Shown: positions 1 to 7,109 of the stretch, piece by piece | Layout: every line of letters starts with the position of its first letter | Numbering within the stretch: position 1 is the stretch's first letter | Source: an uncultured Eubacteriales bacterium | GTDB lineage: Bacteria > Bacillota > Clostridia > Oscillospirales > Oscillospiraceae | Assembly: GCA_900549885.1 (NCBI GenBank) | Contig: URQA01000006.1 | Coordinates: forward strand, 1-34,317 | Length of the DNA: 34,317 bases | Reading direction: 5' to 3' | The notes under the pieces: generated by a model | What the model was told of the DNA's origin: nothing | Databases searched by the model: none | What the model saw: the letters and a program-made list of their open reading frames with translations, nothing else | Made by a program: the position numbers and the translations under genes

Positions 1-1
1 C

Positions 2-1339
2 GGCGCGCTGACGCCCGACAGCCTGGCCCGCAGGGCCGGAGCTGAGGAACGGGCCACTTTAGCCCAGCGGTATGCCGGGCAGGTGGTGCGGTGCCGTCGG
101 GCGGATTACCAGCGCCGCCAGAGACAGGCAGACAAAGTGCTCACCTCCCGAGCGGCAGGGATCCCGCTGATGGTGCTGCTGCTGGGAGTGGTGCTGTGGC
201 TAACGGTGGCGGGGGCGAACGGGCCGTCGGCCTGGCTGTCTGCCCGGTTTGACCAGTTGGGGATCTGGCTGACCGGCGTTCTGGACGGAGCGCCGGGATG
301 GCTGTCCGCCCTGCTGGTGGATGGGATATACCGGGTGACCGCCTGGGTGGTGTCGGTAATGCTGCCCCCCATGGCCATCTTTTTCCCCCTGTTTACGTTG
401 TTGGAGGATCTGGGCTACCTGCCCCGGGTGGCCTTCGTGCTGGACCACGCCTTTCAGCGGGCGGGAACCTGCGGAAAGCAGGCGCTGACCATGTGCATGT
501 CCTTGGGGTGCGCCGCCTGCGGTGTCACTGGCTGCCGCATCATCGACAGCCCCAGGGAGCGGCTGGTGGCCAGCCTTACCGCCTGCCTGGTGCCCTGCAA
601 CGGGAAATTTCCCACCCTCATTGCCCTCATCACCATGTTTTTTGTGGGCGGACAGGTGGGCCTGTTCCCTTCTCTTCAGGGGGCGGCGCTGTTACTGGGG
701 ACGTTGTTGCTGGGGGTGGCGGCCACCCTGGGCTGCTCCAAGCTGTTGTCCTCTACGGTGCTGCGGGGAGTCCCCTCATCCTTTACCTTGGAACTGCCCC
801 CCTTCCGCAGGCCACGGGTAGGCCAGGTGCTGGTGCGCTCGGTGCTGGATCGGACTCTCTTCGTGCTGGGCCGGGCAGCGGCGGTGGCTGCCCCGGCGGG
901 GGCGGTGATCTGGTTGATGGCCAATGTGCAGGCGGGAGAACAGTCTCTGCTAAGCTGGTGTACCGGGTTCCTGGACCCCTTCGCCCGGCTGTTCGGGCTG
1001 GACGGGGTCATCCTCATGGCTTTCCTGCTGGGCTGGCCGGCCAATGAGATTGTAGTGCCAGTGATGCTTATGGCCTATCTGTCCACGGGATCGCTGGTGG
1101 AGATGGGCGACCTGGGGGCGCTGAGCGCCCTGCTCACCGCCCAGGGATGGACTATGACCACTGCGGTGTGCACCCTGCTGTTCTCGTTGTTCCACTGGCC
1201 CTGCTCTACCACCTGCCTGACCATCTATAAAGAAACAGGCAGCGCCAAGTGGACAGCATTGGCTGTGGCACTGCCCACTGCGCTGGGACTGGTGCTGTGC
1301 TTTGTGGTGGCCACTACCGGCCGGCTGCTGGGCCTCTGA
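2..1339 (+). CDS. feoB: Ferrous iron transporter FeoB, 3' part (5' end outside window)
   Basis: Membrane part of the Fe(II) uptake protein FeoB. The reading frame is open from the left edge, so the N-terminal GTPase domain lies outside the window; an internal GTG at 83 is not the true start. Visible are the Gate/nucleoside-recognition segments: a long hydrophobic N-part, the family motif LEDLGYLPRVAF, then the pore motif SLGCAACGVTGCRIIDSPRERL and PCNGKFPTL, and a second Gate repeat ending in several membrane helices. The gate motif of Enterobacterial FeoB is GCNVPAIMATR-like; the Cys-rich version here resembles the clostridial FeoB group (family knowledge). The protein ends at a TGA at 1337. 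A strong stem-loop lies 60 bases downstream. No feoA or feoC is visible because the upstream side is cut. Identity is firm; substrate is inferred from the family. Confidence 0.93.
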   Translation, partial: GALTPDSLARRAGAEERATLAQRYAGQVVRCRRADYQRRQRQADKVLTSRAAGIPLMVLLLGVVLWLTVAGANGPSAWLSARFDQLGIWLTGVLDGAPGWLSALLVDGIYRVTAWVVSVMLPPMAIFFPLFTLLEDLGYLPRVAFVLDHAFQRAGTCGKQALTMCMSLGCAACGVTGCRIIDSPRERLVASLTACLVPCNGKFPTLIALITMFFVGGQVGLFPSLQGAALLLGTLLLGVAATLGCSKLLSSTVLRGVPSSFTLELPPFRRPRVGQVLVRSVLDRTLFVLGRAAAVAAPAGAVIWLMANVQAGEQSLLSWCTGFLDPFARLFGLDGVILMAFLLGWPANEIVVPVMLMAYLSTGSLVEMGDLGALSALLTAQGWTMTTAVCTLLFSLFHWPCSTTCLTIYKETGSAKWTALAVALPTALGLVLCFVVATTGRLLGL

Positions 1340-1792
1340 CCAGAAAAGCTGGGCTAGCGGCGAACGGCAGAGCTTCAAAAATGATTGAAAAAACGGACCG
1401 AGGCCGTTCTGATAATCATCAGAACGGCCTCGGCGTGTGAAAAAAGAGAGAGAGGGGGATTGAGAAAGGAGTTTACATTATGTGCTTCATCTTCCTGACG
1501 AGTATAGAATACCACGTTCCGGGAGAAAGTGTTGGACAAATTGAAAACGCTTTATGAAGTTTCCGTGAATAGGAGAAAGGGAAACAAGAAAAATTAAATT
1601 TTATTTTAGATTTCCAAAATTTAGAGGAATAAAAACAAAAATCCCCATGCCGGGCCGATTGGAAATAGGAGGTTCCCAAACCCGCCGGACTTTCCCACGG
1701 AGGAAATCCGGCTGCTGTGCCATATTAAGAAGGCGGACGTTCGAGCCGCGCTTTTTTAAAAATCAAAACAAGAGAAAGGCGGGTGATACCGA
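1340..1792. other. AT-rich intergenic stretch between feoB and spoIVB
   Basis: About 450 bases with no convincing large gene. It holds the stem-loop at 1398-1433, a possible 25-codon ORF (1480-1557, ATG with GAAAGGA upstream, weak), a bulged stem-loop with arms 1684-1695 and 1702-1712, and a short hairpin near 1732-1749 followed by CTTTTTT (1750-1756). CATATTA at 1721-1727 resembles the -10 of forespore sigma factors, but I see no good -35. Confidence 0.4.
1398..1433. terminator. Perfect 16-bp stem-loop after feoB
   Basis: Arms 1398-1413 and 1418-1433 are perfect reverse complements with a 4-base loop. There is no T-run on the plus strand; a run of A lies just before the left arm, so the U-tract would be on a minus-strand transcript. 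It probably ends feoB transcription or protects its 3' end, but it is not a textbook rho-independent terminator for the plus strand. Confidence 0.55.
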
Positions 1793-2827
1793 TTGAACGA
1801 GGAAAGCAGACCATGGGGCTGGGCGGTGGCAGCAGTCCTTCTGCTGATGCTGGCGCTGATGCCGATTCGCAGTTATGCCGCCGTCCCGGACACGGTCATT
1901 CCGGTGGGCCGTGCCGTGGGTATCAAGCTCTTCTCCGATGGCGTTGTGGTGGTGGGCACTTCGGAGGTAGCCACGGACACCGGCAATGTGAACCCAGCCA
2001 AGGACTGCGGGCTGAAGGAGGGGGACATCATCACCCATATCAACGCCACCGAGGTGGATTCCATTGAGGAAGTGTCCGCCCTGCTCCAAGAGCTGGAGGG
2101 GCAGACCATGAGCATCCGGGCCATCCGGGATGACAAGCAGGTGCAGCTCACCGCGCAAGCGGTGTTGTGTTCCAGCGACAGCACCTATAAGCTGGGGGCC
2201 TGGATTCGGGATTCTATGGCGGGCATCGGGACCGTGACTTATGTGGACCCGGACAGCGGCGCCTTCGGCGCCCTGGGCCACGGGATCAATGATGTGGATA
2301 CCGCACTGCTTATGCCTCTAGAAGAAGGGACAATCCTTCCTGCTACTGTGGTAGGGGTGAATAAGGGACAGGCGGGCACCCCCGGCCAGCTCAAAGGGAG
2401 CTTTGACAGCAGCGGCTTTCTAGGTTCTCTCCAGGCCAACACATCCAGCGGTATCTTTGGCCAGCTGGAGAACGTGAACTGGGCTGATGGCCAGGCAGTG
2501 GAAGTGGCCCAAAGCAGCCAGGTGCACACAGGCAAGGCCACCATTCTGTCCAACATCAGCGGAGACCAGGTGGAAGAATATGAGATTGAGATTGTTAAAA
2601 TTTTTCCAGACAGCCAGCAGGATGGACGGGATTATCTGATCACCGTCACCGATCAGCGTCTGCTGGAGACAACCGGGGGTATCGTTCAGGGAATGAGCGG
2701 CAGCCCGATTCTCCAGGATGGACGGTTTATTGGAGCGGTAACCCATGTGTTGATTAACGATCCGTCCTGCGGGTACGGCATCAGTGCCCAGCGTATGCTG
2801 TCTGCGGCTGATAAGGCGGCGCAGTAG
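1793..2827 (+). CDS. spoIVB: SpoIVB sporulation serine peptidase (S55 family)
   Basis: Signalling protease made in the forespore; in Bacillus it cleaves SpoIVFA so that pro-sigma-K processing can begin in the mother cell. The 344-residue product has an N-terminal signal/anchor (about residues 9-30), a PDZ domain (about 45-122, with GLKEGDIITHIN), and the S55 peptidase domain with the histidine in LGHGI (H163) and the serine motif GMSGSP (300-305) followed by GAVTHVLINDP. The start is a TTG with an AAGGCGGGTGA Shine-Dalgarno-like stretch 10 bases upstream; no in-frame ATG fits the signal peptide. spo0A follows about 170 bases later, the conserved clostridial/bacillar spoIVB-spo0A order, which supports both calls. 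The N-terminal half is shorter than in B. subtilis (about 425 residues). Confidence 0.95.
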   Translation: MNEESRPWGWAVAAVLLLMLALMPIRSYAAVPDTVIPVGRAVGIKLFSDGVVVVGTSEVATDTGNVNPAKDCGLKEGDIITHINATEVDSIEEVSALLQELEGQTMSIRAIRDDKQVQLTAQAVLCSSDSTYKLGAWIRDSMAGIGTVTYVDPDSGAFGALGHGINDVDTALLMPLEEGTILPATVVGVNKGQAGTPGQLKGSFDSSGFLGSLQANTSSGIFGQLENVNWADGQAVEVAQSSQVHTGKATILSNISGDQVEEYEIEIVKIFPDSQQDGRDYLITVTDQRLLETTGGIVQGMSGSPILQDGRFIGAVTHVLINDPSCGYGISAQRMLSAADKAAQ

Positions 2828-2852
2828 CATGCGTCCGGGACAGGTCGGGGAC

Positions 2853-2869
2853 AGACGAACAGAGTCGAA
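2853..2869 (+). promoter_or_regulatory. Two candidate direct Spo0A boxes upstream of spo0A
   Basis: AGACGAA (2853-2859) and AGTCGAA (2863-2869) each match the 0A box TGNCGAA at six of seven positions and start exactly 10 bases apart on the same strand. They lie 31 bases before the candidate -35 of spo0A. Spo0A autoregulation is known in Bacillus; function here is inference from match and spacing. Confidence 0.4.
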
Positions 2870-2899
2870 AGAAATCCGGAGGAATTTGGAAACTTTTTC

Positions 2900-2928
2900 T
2901 TGTCAAGCGGCAGATTCTGTGGTATTTT
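2900..2928 (+). promoter_or_regulatory. Candidate sigma-A promoter of spo0A
   Basis: TTGTCA (2900-2905) and TATTTT (2923-2928) are separated by 17 bases and lie about 65 bases before the spo0A start. The -10 is a mediocre match. I could not find a convincing sigma-H promoter. Confidence 0.4.
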
Positions 2929-2994
2929 AGATAGGAAGGAAAAATATTCCAGTTCTATCCAGAAGCTGGCAACTGACAGAAGGGGTTGTTCCAC

Positions 2995-3762
2995 ATGAAT
3001 GAAAAGACACGTGTACTGTTGGCAGATGCCGCGGACGAGTTCCGCCACATGGCCGCAGAGATGATTCAACAGGAAGCTGACATGGAGGTAGTGGGCCAGA
3101 CGGGAGACGGCGAGGAATTGCTGCGCATGGTACGGTCCCTGCGGCCTCAGGTGTTAGTCATGGACCTGGTGCTGTCCGGTCTGGACGGGCTGGGGGCGCT
3201 GGCTCAGCTGGGGCAGGAGCGGCCCCGGGTGCTGGTGTTGTCCGCTTTTGCCCGTTCAGTGTTCAACGACCGATTGCCGGAACTGGGAGTGGATTATTTT
3301 ATGCTCAAGCCCTGCCGCCTGACTGCTCTCGTGGAGCGTATCCGCCAGTTGGCTCAGACGGAGGGCAGTGAAGTCCGGAATAGCCGGGAAGAACCCACCC
3401 GACAGCGGCTGGAACGGGAAATCACCGCTATTATCCATGAGATCGGTGTACCGGCCCATATCAAAGGGTATCAATATCTGCGGGAGGCCATCGGCCTGGC
3501 CGTGGAAGACATGGAGGTCATCAATGCCGTGACGAAGGTATTGTACCCTGCGGTAGCCAAGAAATTCGGCACCACAGCCAGCCGGGTGGAACGGGCCATC
3601 CGTCATGCCATTGAGGTGGCGTGGGACCGGGGCGACCTGGAAACCCTGCAAAAGTATTTCGGCTACACTGTGTCCAACGCCAAAGGGAAGCCCACAAATT
3701 CTGAATTTATCGCCATGATCGCCGACCGCATCTCCTTGGACCCGGACCGGAGAGCAGGATGA
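2995..3762 (+). CDS. spo0A: Spo0A, master response regulator of sporulation
   Basis: DNA-binding response regulator that receives phosphate from the phosphorelay or from orphan kinases and switches on early sporulation genes. The 255-residue protein has an N-terminal receiver (about 1-115) and the highly conserved Spo0A effector domain (about 140-250; IIHEIGVPAHIKGYQYLREA, TKVLYPAVAKKF, TASRVERAIRHAIEVAW, KPTNSEFIAM). The phospho-acceptor is D57 (VLVMDLV); S83 and K105 complete the site. The start chosen is the ATG at 2995, nine bases after AAGGGG; an upstream in-frame TTG at 2986 abuts the ribosome site and is rejected. Odd: the usual adjacent acidic pair after beta-1 (ADD in B. subtilis) reads ADA here, so one Mg-pocket aspartate is replaced by A12. 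spoIVB lies upstream and a strong terminator follows. Confidence 0.97.
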   Translation: MNEKTRVLLADAADEFRHMAAEMIQQEADMEVVGQTGDGEELLRMVRSLRPQVLVMDLVLSGLDGLGALAQLGQERPRVLVLSAFARSVFNDRLPELGVDYFMLKPCRLTALVERIRQLAQTEGSEVRNSREEPTRQRLEREITAIIHEIGVPAHIKGYQYLREAIGLAVEDMEVINAVTKVLYPAVAKKFGTTASRVERAIRHAIEVAWDRGDLETLQKYFGYTVSNAKGKPTNSEFIAMIADRISLDPDRRAG

Positions 3763-3763
3763 A

Positions 3764-3796
3764 AAACGCGCCCCGCCTTTTTGGCGGGGCGCGTTT
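3764..3796. terminator. Bidirectional terminator between spo0A and the ABC operon
   Basis: Perfect 14-bp arms 3764-3777 and 3783-3796 around a TTTTT loop, with AAA at one side and TTT at the other. It begins one base after the spo0A stop and sits between two convergent transcription units. Confidence 0.85.
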
Positions 3797-3830
3797 GATC
3801 CCAGTGTAAACGTCCATGGGAGCAAGGGCC

Positions 3831-4421
3831 TCAGCCCTCCCCCTTCAGGCGGAGGGGAGGGTCCTGAAAGGCATATACTTGATTGCAGGCGGAGAGCACA
3901 TCCGGTTCGTGGGACGCCAGGATCACCGGCGTGCCCAGCGCCCGCAGCCGGGAGAGCAGTCGGCCCCGTCGGTCCTGATCCACCCCGGTGAACGGTTCGT
4001 CCAACAGCAGGCAATCGCCCCCCAGGGCGATGCACCTGGCCAGAGCCAACCGCCGGGCCATGCCGCCGGACAGGGCAGAGGGGAAGCGGTCCCCCTCTCC
4101 CTCCAGTTCGACAAAGGCCAGCCATGCATCGGCTTCTCCCCGGCGTTGCCGGGGGAGCACGTCGGTGATATGCTGGCGGACGGTGCGCCAGGGAAGCAGG
4201 CGGTTTTCCTGAAAGAGAAAGGCGGTCCTGGATGGATCCAGGCCAGACACGGTGCCCGACTGGGGCCGGATCAACCCGCCCAGTACCCGCAGCAGGGTGG
4301 TTTTGCCGCAGCCGGAAGGCCCGGTGAGGGCGGCCAGCCCCTCGAGGGGCAGCTCCAGAGAAAAATGGTCCAGAACCACTGTTTCCCCATAGGCCAGACA
4401 CAGACGGTCCAGAACGATCAC
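3831..4421 (-). CDS. ABC transporter ATP-binding protein (NitT/TauT type)
   Basis: Energy-coupling ATPase of the importer encoded just upstream. The 196-residue protein has Walker A GPSGCGKTT (34-42), Q-loop FLFQENRLLPW (Q71), signature LSGGM (117-121), Walker B CLLLDEP (D141/E142) and the switch histidine in ASHEP (H171), so all catalytic elements are present. It resembles SsuB/TauB/NrtD-type ATPases but is shorter than their usual 240-260 residues, mainly at the C-terminus. Start: GTG at 4421, eight bases after GGAGGGGG and overlapping the permease stop by four bases (GTGA), which indicates translational coupling. The frame is open far upstream, but that part is antisense-like sequence over the permease. 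Substrate is unknown. Confidence 0.9.
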   Translation of the reverse strand: MIVLDRLCLAYGETVVLDHFSLELPLEGLAALTGPSGCGKTTLLRVLGGLIRPQSGTVSGLDPSRTAFLFQENRLLPWRTVRQHITDVLPRQRRGEADAWLAFVELEGEGDRFPSALSGGMARRLALARCIALGGDCLLLDEPFTGVDQDRRGRLLSRLRALGTPVILASHEPDVLSACNQVYAFQDPPLRLKGEG

Positions 4422-5170
4422 AGTGTATTCCCCCTCCCCATTAGCAGGCGGCGCACCAGGCCCTCCAGAAGAAGGGACAGGGCAATGATGACCAGAGTCC
4501 AGGCAAAGAGTTCCGGAGTTTCCAGAGCCGTGCGGGCTTGGGAGATTTCCGTGCCAATGGCCAACTTGGGCGGGCAGATGACCTCGGCGGCCACCCCGGA
4601 CTTCCAAGCCAGCCCCATGCAGGTGAGCAGACCGCTGGTGAAGTGGGACCGGAGGGAAGGCAAATAGATCAGACGCACGGTTTTCCACGGGGAGAAGCGG
4701 TAGGCCCGGGCCAGCTCCAGAAGCTGCCCATCGGTGGAGCGCAGCCCCGCGTCCAGATTGCCCCAGATGACAGGCAGCACCATCAGGGCGGATACCACAC
4801 CGGGGATGCGGGTGCGGTTGACCCACAAGTAGAGCAACAGGATGAAGCACACCACCGGCGTGGCCCGGATTACCCGGATGGCAGGAGCCAGAATGTATTC
4901 TCCCCAGCGAAAGCGGTAGGTAAGCGCAGCTAGCAGGCCGCCTAGAAAACAGCCAAAGGCTAGGCCGCCGAAGATGCGCCCCAAGGAGGCGATGGCCGCC
5001 AGCCAAAAATTTCCGGTTGCTGCTAGAGCGGCCAACGACCGGACCACCGACAATGGGGAGGGAAGCAGCAGGTCACGCCCAACCCAAAGGGCCGCAAGCT
5101 GCCATACCCCCAGCCAGATGGCTGGGGGTATGATGATCTTCTGCAGTTTTTTGATAGGCTCAGGGGACAT
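4418..5170 (-). CDS. ABC transporter permease (NitT/TauT type)
   Basis: Inner-membrane channel subunit of a COG0600-type importer (sulfonate/taurine/nitrate-like family). The 250-residue protein carries about six hydrophobic segments and the EAA-like cytoplasmic loop (about ELARAYRFSPWKTVRLIYLP) that docks to the ATPase. Start: ATG at 5170, which overlaps the end of the substrate-binding gene by 11 bases; I see no strong ribosome site, so coupling is likely. Longer in-frame starts exist (5185, 5275) but would add a non-membrane Pro-rich stretch lying inside the upstream gene. It overlaps the ATPase gene by four bases. The real substrate cannot be told from sequence. Confidence 0.9.
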   Translation of the reverse strand: MSPEPIKKLQKIIIPPAIWLGVWQLAALWVGRDLLLPSPLSVVRSLAALAATGNFWLAAIASLGRIFGGLAFGCFLGGLLAALTYRFRWGEYILAPAIRVIRATPVVCFILLLYLWVNRTRIPGVVSALMVLPVIWGNLDAGLRSTDGQLLELARAYRFSPWKTVRLIYLPSLRSHFTSGLLTCMGLAWKSGVAAEVICPPKLAIGTEISQARTALETPELFAWTLVIIALSLLLEGLVRRLLMGRGNTL

Positions 5171-6224
5171 AGTAGATGGCGTCATCCGGCAGAGAACCGC
5201 CCACTGAGGTGGGGTCGGCCTGGTACAGGATGGAGAAGTAGCCGGAGATGGCGGGAGCCATGTCCGCGCCGGCAATATAGGTCAGGTGGCACTGGGGAAT
5301 GGCCGCTTTCGCAATGGCGGCGGAGGGAGTGATGCCAAAGCTGGCCACCAGCTCTGCGGCCTCGTCCACATTGTGGCTGACATAGTCGATGGAGGCCTCA
5401 TACTCCGCCAGAAAAGCGGCCACCGCCTCGGGATGCTCCTCCAGATACTCCGTGCGGGCCACCACGGCGGTCATAATCAGCTGACTGCCAGTGTTCAGAT
5501 CGTTCCACTCCTCAGTGACATCCAGGGCGGCACGGATCTGGCCCTCACTTTGCAGGATGGCGGCGGTGGCGGCGGGGACGGGCAGCATAGCTCCCTCCGC
5601 CTCTCCGGTCATCAGCTTCTGGGTGATCTCGCTGGCCTCGGCAAAGAGGATGGTTACGTCCTTGTCAGGATCCAGGCCGTTCTGCTCCAAGATATAGCGC
5701 AGCACATACTCCGGATTAGCCCCTTGGCCCGCGGACCAGATGGTTTTGCCCGCCAGGTCAGACACCGAGTGGATGGAGGTGCCGCCGCCGCTTTCCAGGA
5801 TATGAAGTACCCCCAGAGTGCCCAGGGCGATGATCTTCACCCCGCCGTCGGTCTTGTTGTAGAGGTTGACCGCCGCATTGGAGGCCATAGTGGCGATATC
5901 CAAGGTGGGCTCGGCATTCGTCAGTCCAGCTACCAACTCGGTGTTATCTGCGGCGATGGTGTAGTCATAGTGGTTGGCGGTGGTACCCGCGTCGCTGTCG
6001 CTCATAAGCTTGGCCGCGCCGATGCCCGTGGGACCGGACAGCACGCCCAGGCGGACCGTCTCTCCCTGGGGCTCATGACTTGGTTCGTCGTCGGGGGAGG
6101 GAGATGGCTCGTCAGAGGTCACAGGGGAGGGGCTGGGGGTGACCTCCTCGTTGTTGTTGCAGGCGGCCAGAGCAAAGACCATGCACAGGGCCAGCAGCAG
6201 GGCGGAAAGTTTTTTCAGTTTCAT
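5160..6224 (-). CDS. ABC transporter substrate-binding lipoprotein (NitT/TauT type)
   Basis: Extracellular solute-binding lipoprotein of the importer. The product (354 residues) starts with a type II signal peptide MKLKKLSALLLALCMVFALAAC, so lipidation is expected at C21 or C22 region (LAAC). A Pro/Ser/Asp/Glu-rich linker follows (about 25-52), then a COG0715-like periplasmic-binding fold with VRLGVLSGPTGIGAAKLM and DLAGKTIWSAGQGANPEYVLRYIL. Start: ATG at 6224 with AAAGGAA ten bases upstream. An earlier ATG at 6242 overlaps the stop of the regulator gene (ATGA) and would give six more residues; the signal-peptide layout favours 6224. NitT/TauT binding proteins take sulfonates, nitrate, pyrimidines or other small ligands; I cannot assign one. 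Confidence 0.88.
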   Translation of the reverse strand: MKLKKLSALLLALCMVFALAACNNNEEVTPSPSPVTSDEPSPSPDDEPSHEPQGETVRLGVLSGPTGIGAAKLMSDSDAGTTANHYDYTIAADNTELVAGLTNAEPTLDIATMASNAAVNLYNKTDGGVKIIALGTLGVLHILESGGGTSIHSVSDLAGKTIWSAGQGANPEYVLRYILEQNGLDPDKDVTILFAEASEITQKLMTGEAEGAMLPVPAATAAILQSEGQIRAALDVTEEWNDLNTGSQLIMTAVVARTEYLEEHPEAVAAFLAEYEASIDYVSHNVDEAAELVASFGITPSAAIAKAAIPQCHLTYIAGADMAPAISGYFSILYQADPTSVGGSLPDDAIYYVP

Positions 6225-6238
6225 AGCAGAGGTTCCTT

Positions 6239-6928
6239 TCATTGTTGTGGATGTTCCATTTTGTGGCTGGCGTGGTGAAGCAGTTCCCGCCGGAGGATAC
6301 GGATCACCTTTCCCTCGCGGGCGATGGCTCCCTCTCGCTCCAGCGCCTCAAAGGCCCGGTACAGAGTGGCCCGGCCTACGCCGATACGGGCGGATAGCTG
6401 CGTGGCCGAGATGGCTACCTGCTCCTCATCTCCAACGGCGGAGAGCAGGTATTGGGCCAGCTTACCCTCGGCGGTGCCGGCGGATACCGTGTCCAACCGC
6501 CCGCTGAGAAACTGGATGCGGCTGGACAGGTAGCGGATATAGTTCAAGGCGAACCGAGAGCTTTCTTCCACCAGCCGTTCCACCCCGTCCTGGGGAAAGA
6601 GCACTAGCCGACAGGGAGTAAGGGCGGTGAGGGTAGTGGCATAATCTTGGTTGTCGGTGAACAGGGCGGCCGCGCCGAATAGGTCTCCGGCGCCCAGGTG
6701 AGACACCAGCAACATGTCCTTAGTTACCTGGACCCGGCCGGACAAAAGCAGCCCCAGGCACCGGCGGAACTGATAGGGTGTGTAGATAGCTTCTCCTTTC
6801 GGAACATTGAGCGATTCCGCGTCCAGCAGCAGCCGTTCCAGTGCAGCCTGGTCCACTCCGGCGAACAGCGGGTGCCAGGTCAGAATCGAACGTACCTCCA
6901 AGGAAGCATCCACCTCTTTTTGTTTCAT
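6239..6928 (-). CDS. Crp/Fnr-family transcriptional regulator
   Basis: Regulator with an N-terminal cyclic-nucleotide-binding-like beta-barrel (about 15-120; LLLSGRVQVTKD, GDLFGAAALF) and a C-terminal winged helix (about 150-220; ISATQLSARIGVGRATLYRAFEALEREGAI). No Cys cluster for an Fe-S centre is seen near the N-terminus, so an oxygen-sensing FNR role is unlikely. It precedes the ABC importer on the same strand and ends within a few bases of it, so it probably controls that operon. Start: the coordinate given uses the ATG at 6928, but the strong promoter at 6942-6970 would place transcription only about seven bases upstream, making the mRNA nearly leaderless. A TTG at 6901, eight bases after AGAGGTGG, gives MEVRSILTWHPLF and may be the real start. 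Confidence 0.9.
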   Translation of the reverse strand: MKQKEVDASLEVRSILTWHPLFAGVDQAALERLLLDAESLNVPKGEAIYTPYQFRRCLGLLLSGRVQVTKDMLLVSHLGAGDLFGAAALFTDNQDYATTLTALTPCRLVLFPQDGVERLVEESSRFALNYIRYLSSRIQFLSGRLDTVSAGTAEGKLAQYLLSAVGDEEQVAISATQLSARIGVGRATLYRAFEALEREGAIAREGKVIRILRRELLHHASHKMEHPQQ

Positions 6929-6941
6929 TTGAGACAGTTTG

Positions 6942-6970
6942 ATTATAGACGAGCTGCTCTATACTGTCAA
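6942..6970 (-). promoter_or_regulatory. Consensus sigma-A promoter of the Crp/Fnr-ABC operon
   Basis: Read on the minus strand: TTGACA (6970-6965), 17-base spacer, TATAAT (6947-6942). Both hexamers are perfect consensus. Expected transcription start is near 6935. Confidence 0.9.
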
Positions 6971-7019
6971 GGAACAAAATGGTTACAAAAGCTGTTTCCG
7001 TTTTGTTCACAATTTATAC

Positions 7020-7049
7020 TTGCTTTTTTCCTAGGGCATGGAGTATACT
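7020..7049 (+). promoter_or_regulatory. Candidate promoter of the LCP-ridA unit
   Basis: TTGCTT (7020-7025), 18-base spacer, TATACT (7044-7049). Downstream, CATTGTC (7055-7061) and GACAATG (7081-7087) form an inverted repeat that could bind a regulator. It is divergent from the Crp/Fnr promoter 50 bases away. Confidence 0.45.
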
Positions 7050-7109
7050 ACTGACATTGTCTGAAAAGTTGACATAATGCGACAATGCGCTGCAAAGGAG
7101 TTTACCGCC

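Noticed and set aside
1480..1557. A 25-codon ORF after feoB with a GAAAGGA ribosome site
   Set aside because: Not enriched for any residue and without a visible promoter; kept only as a note in the intergenic entry.
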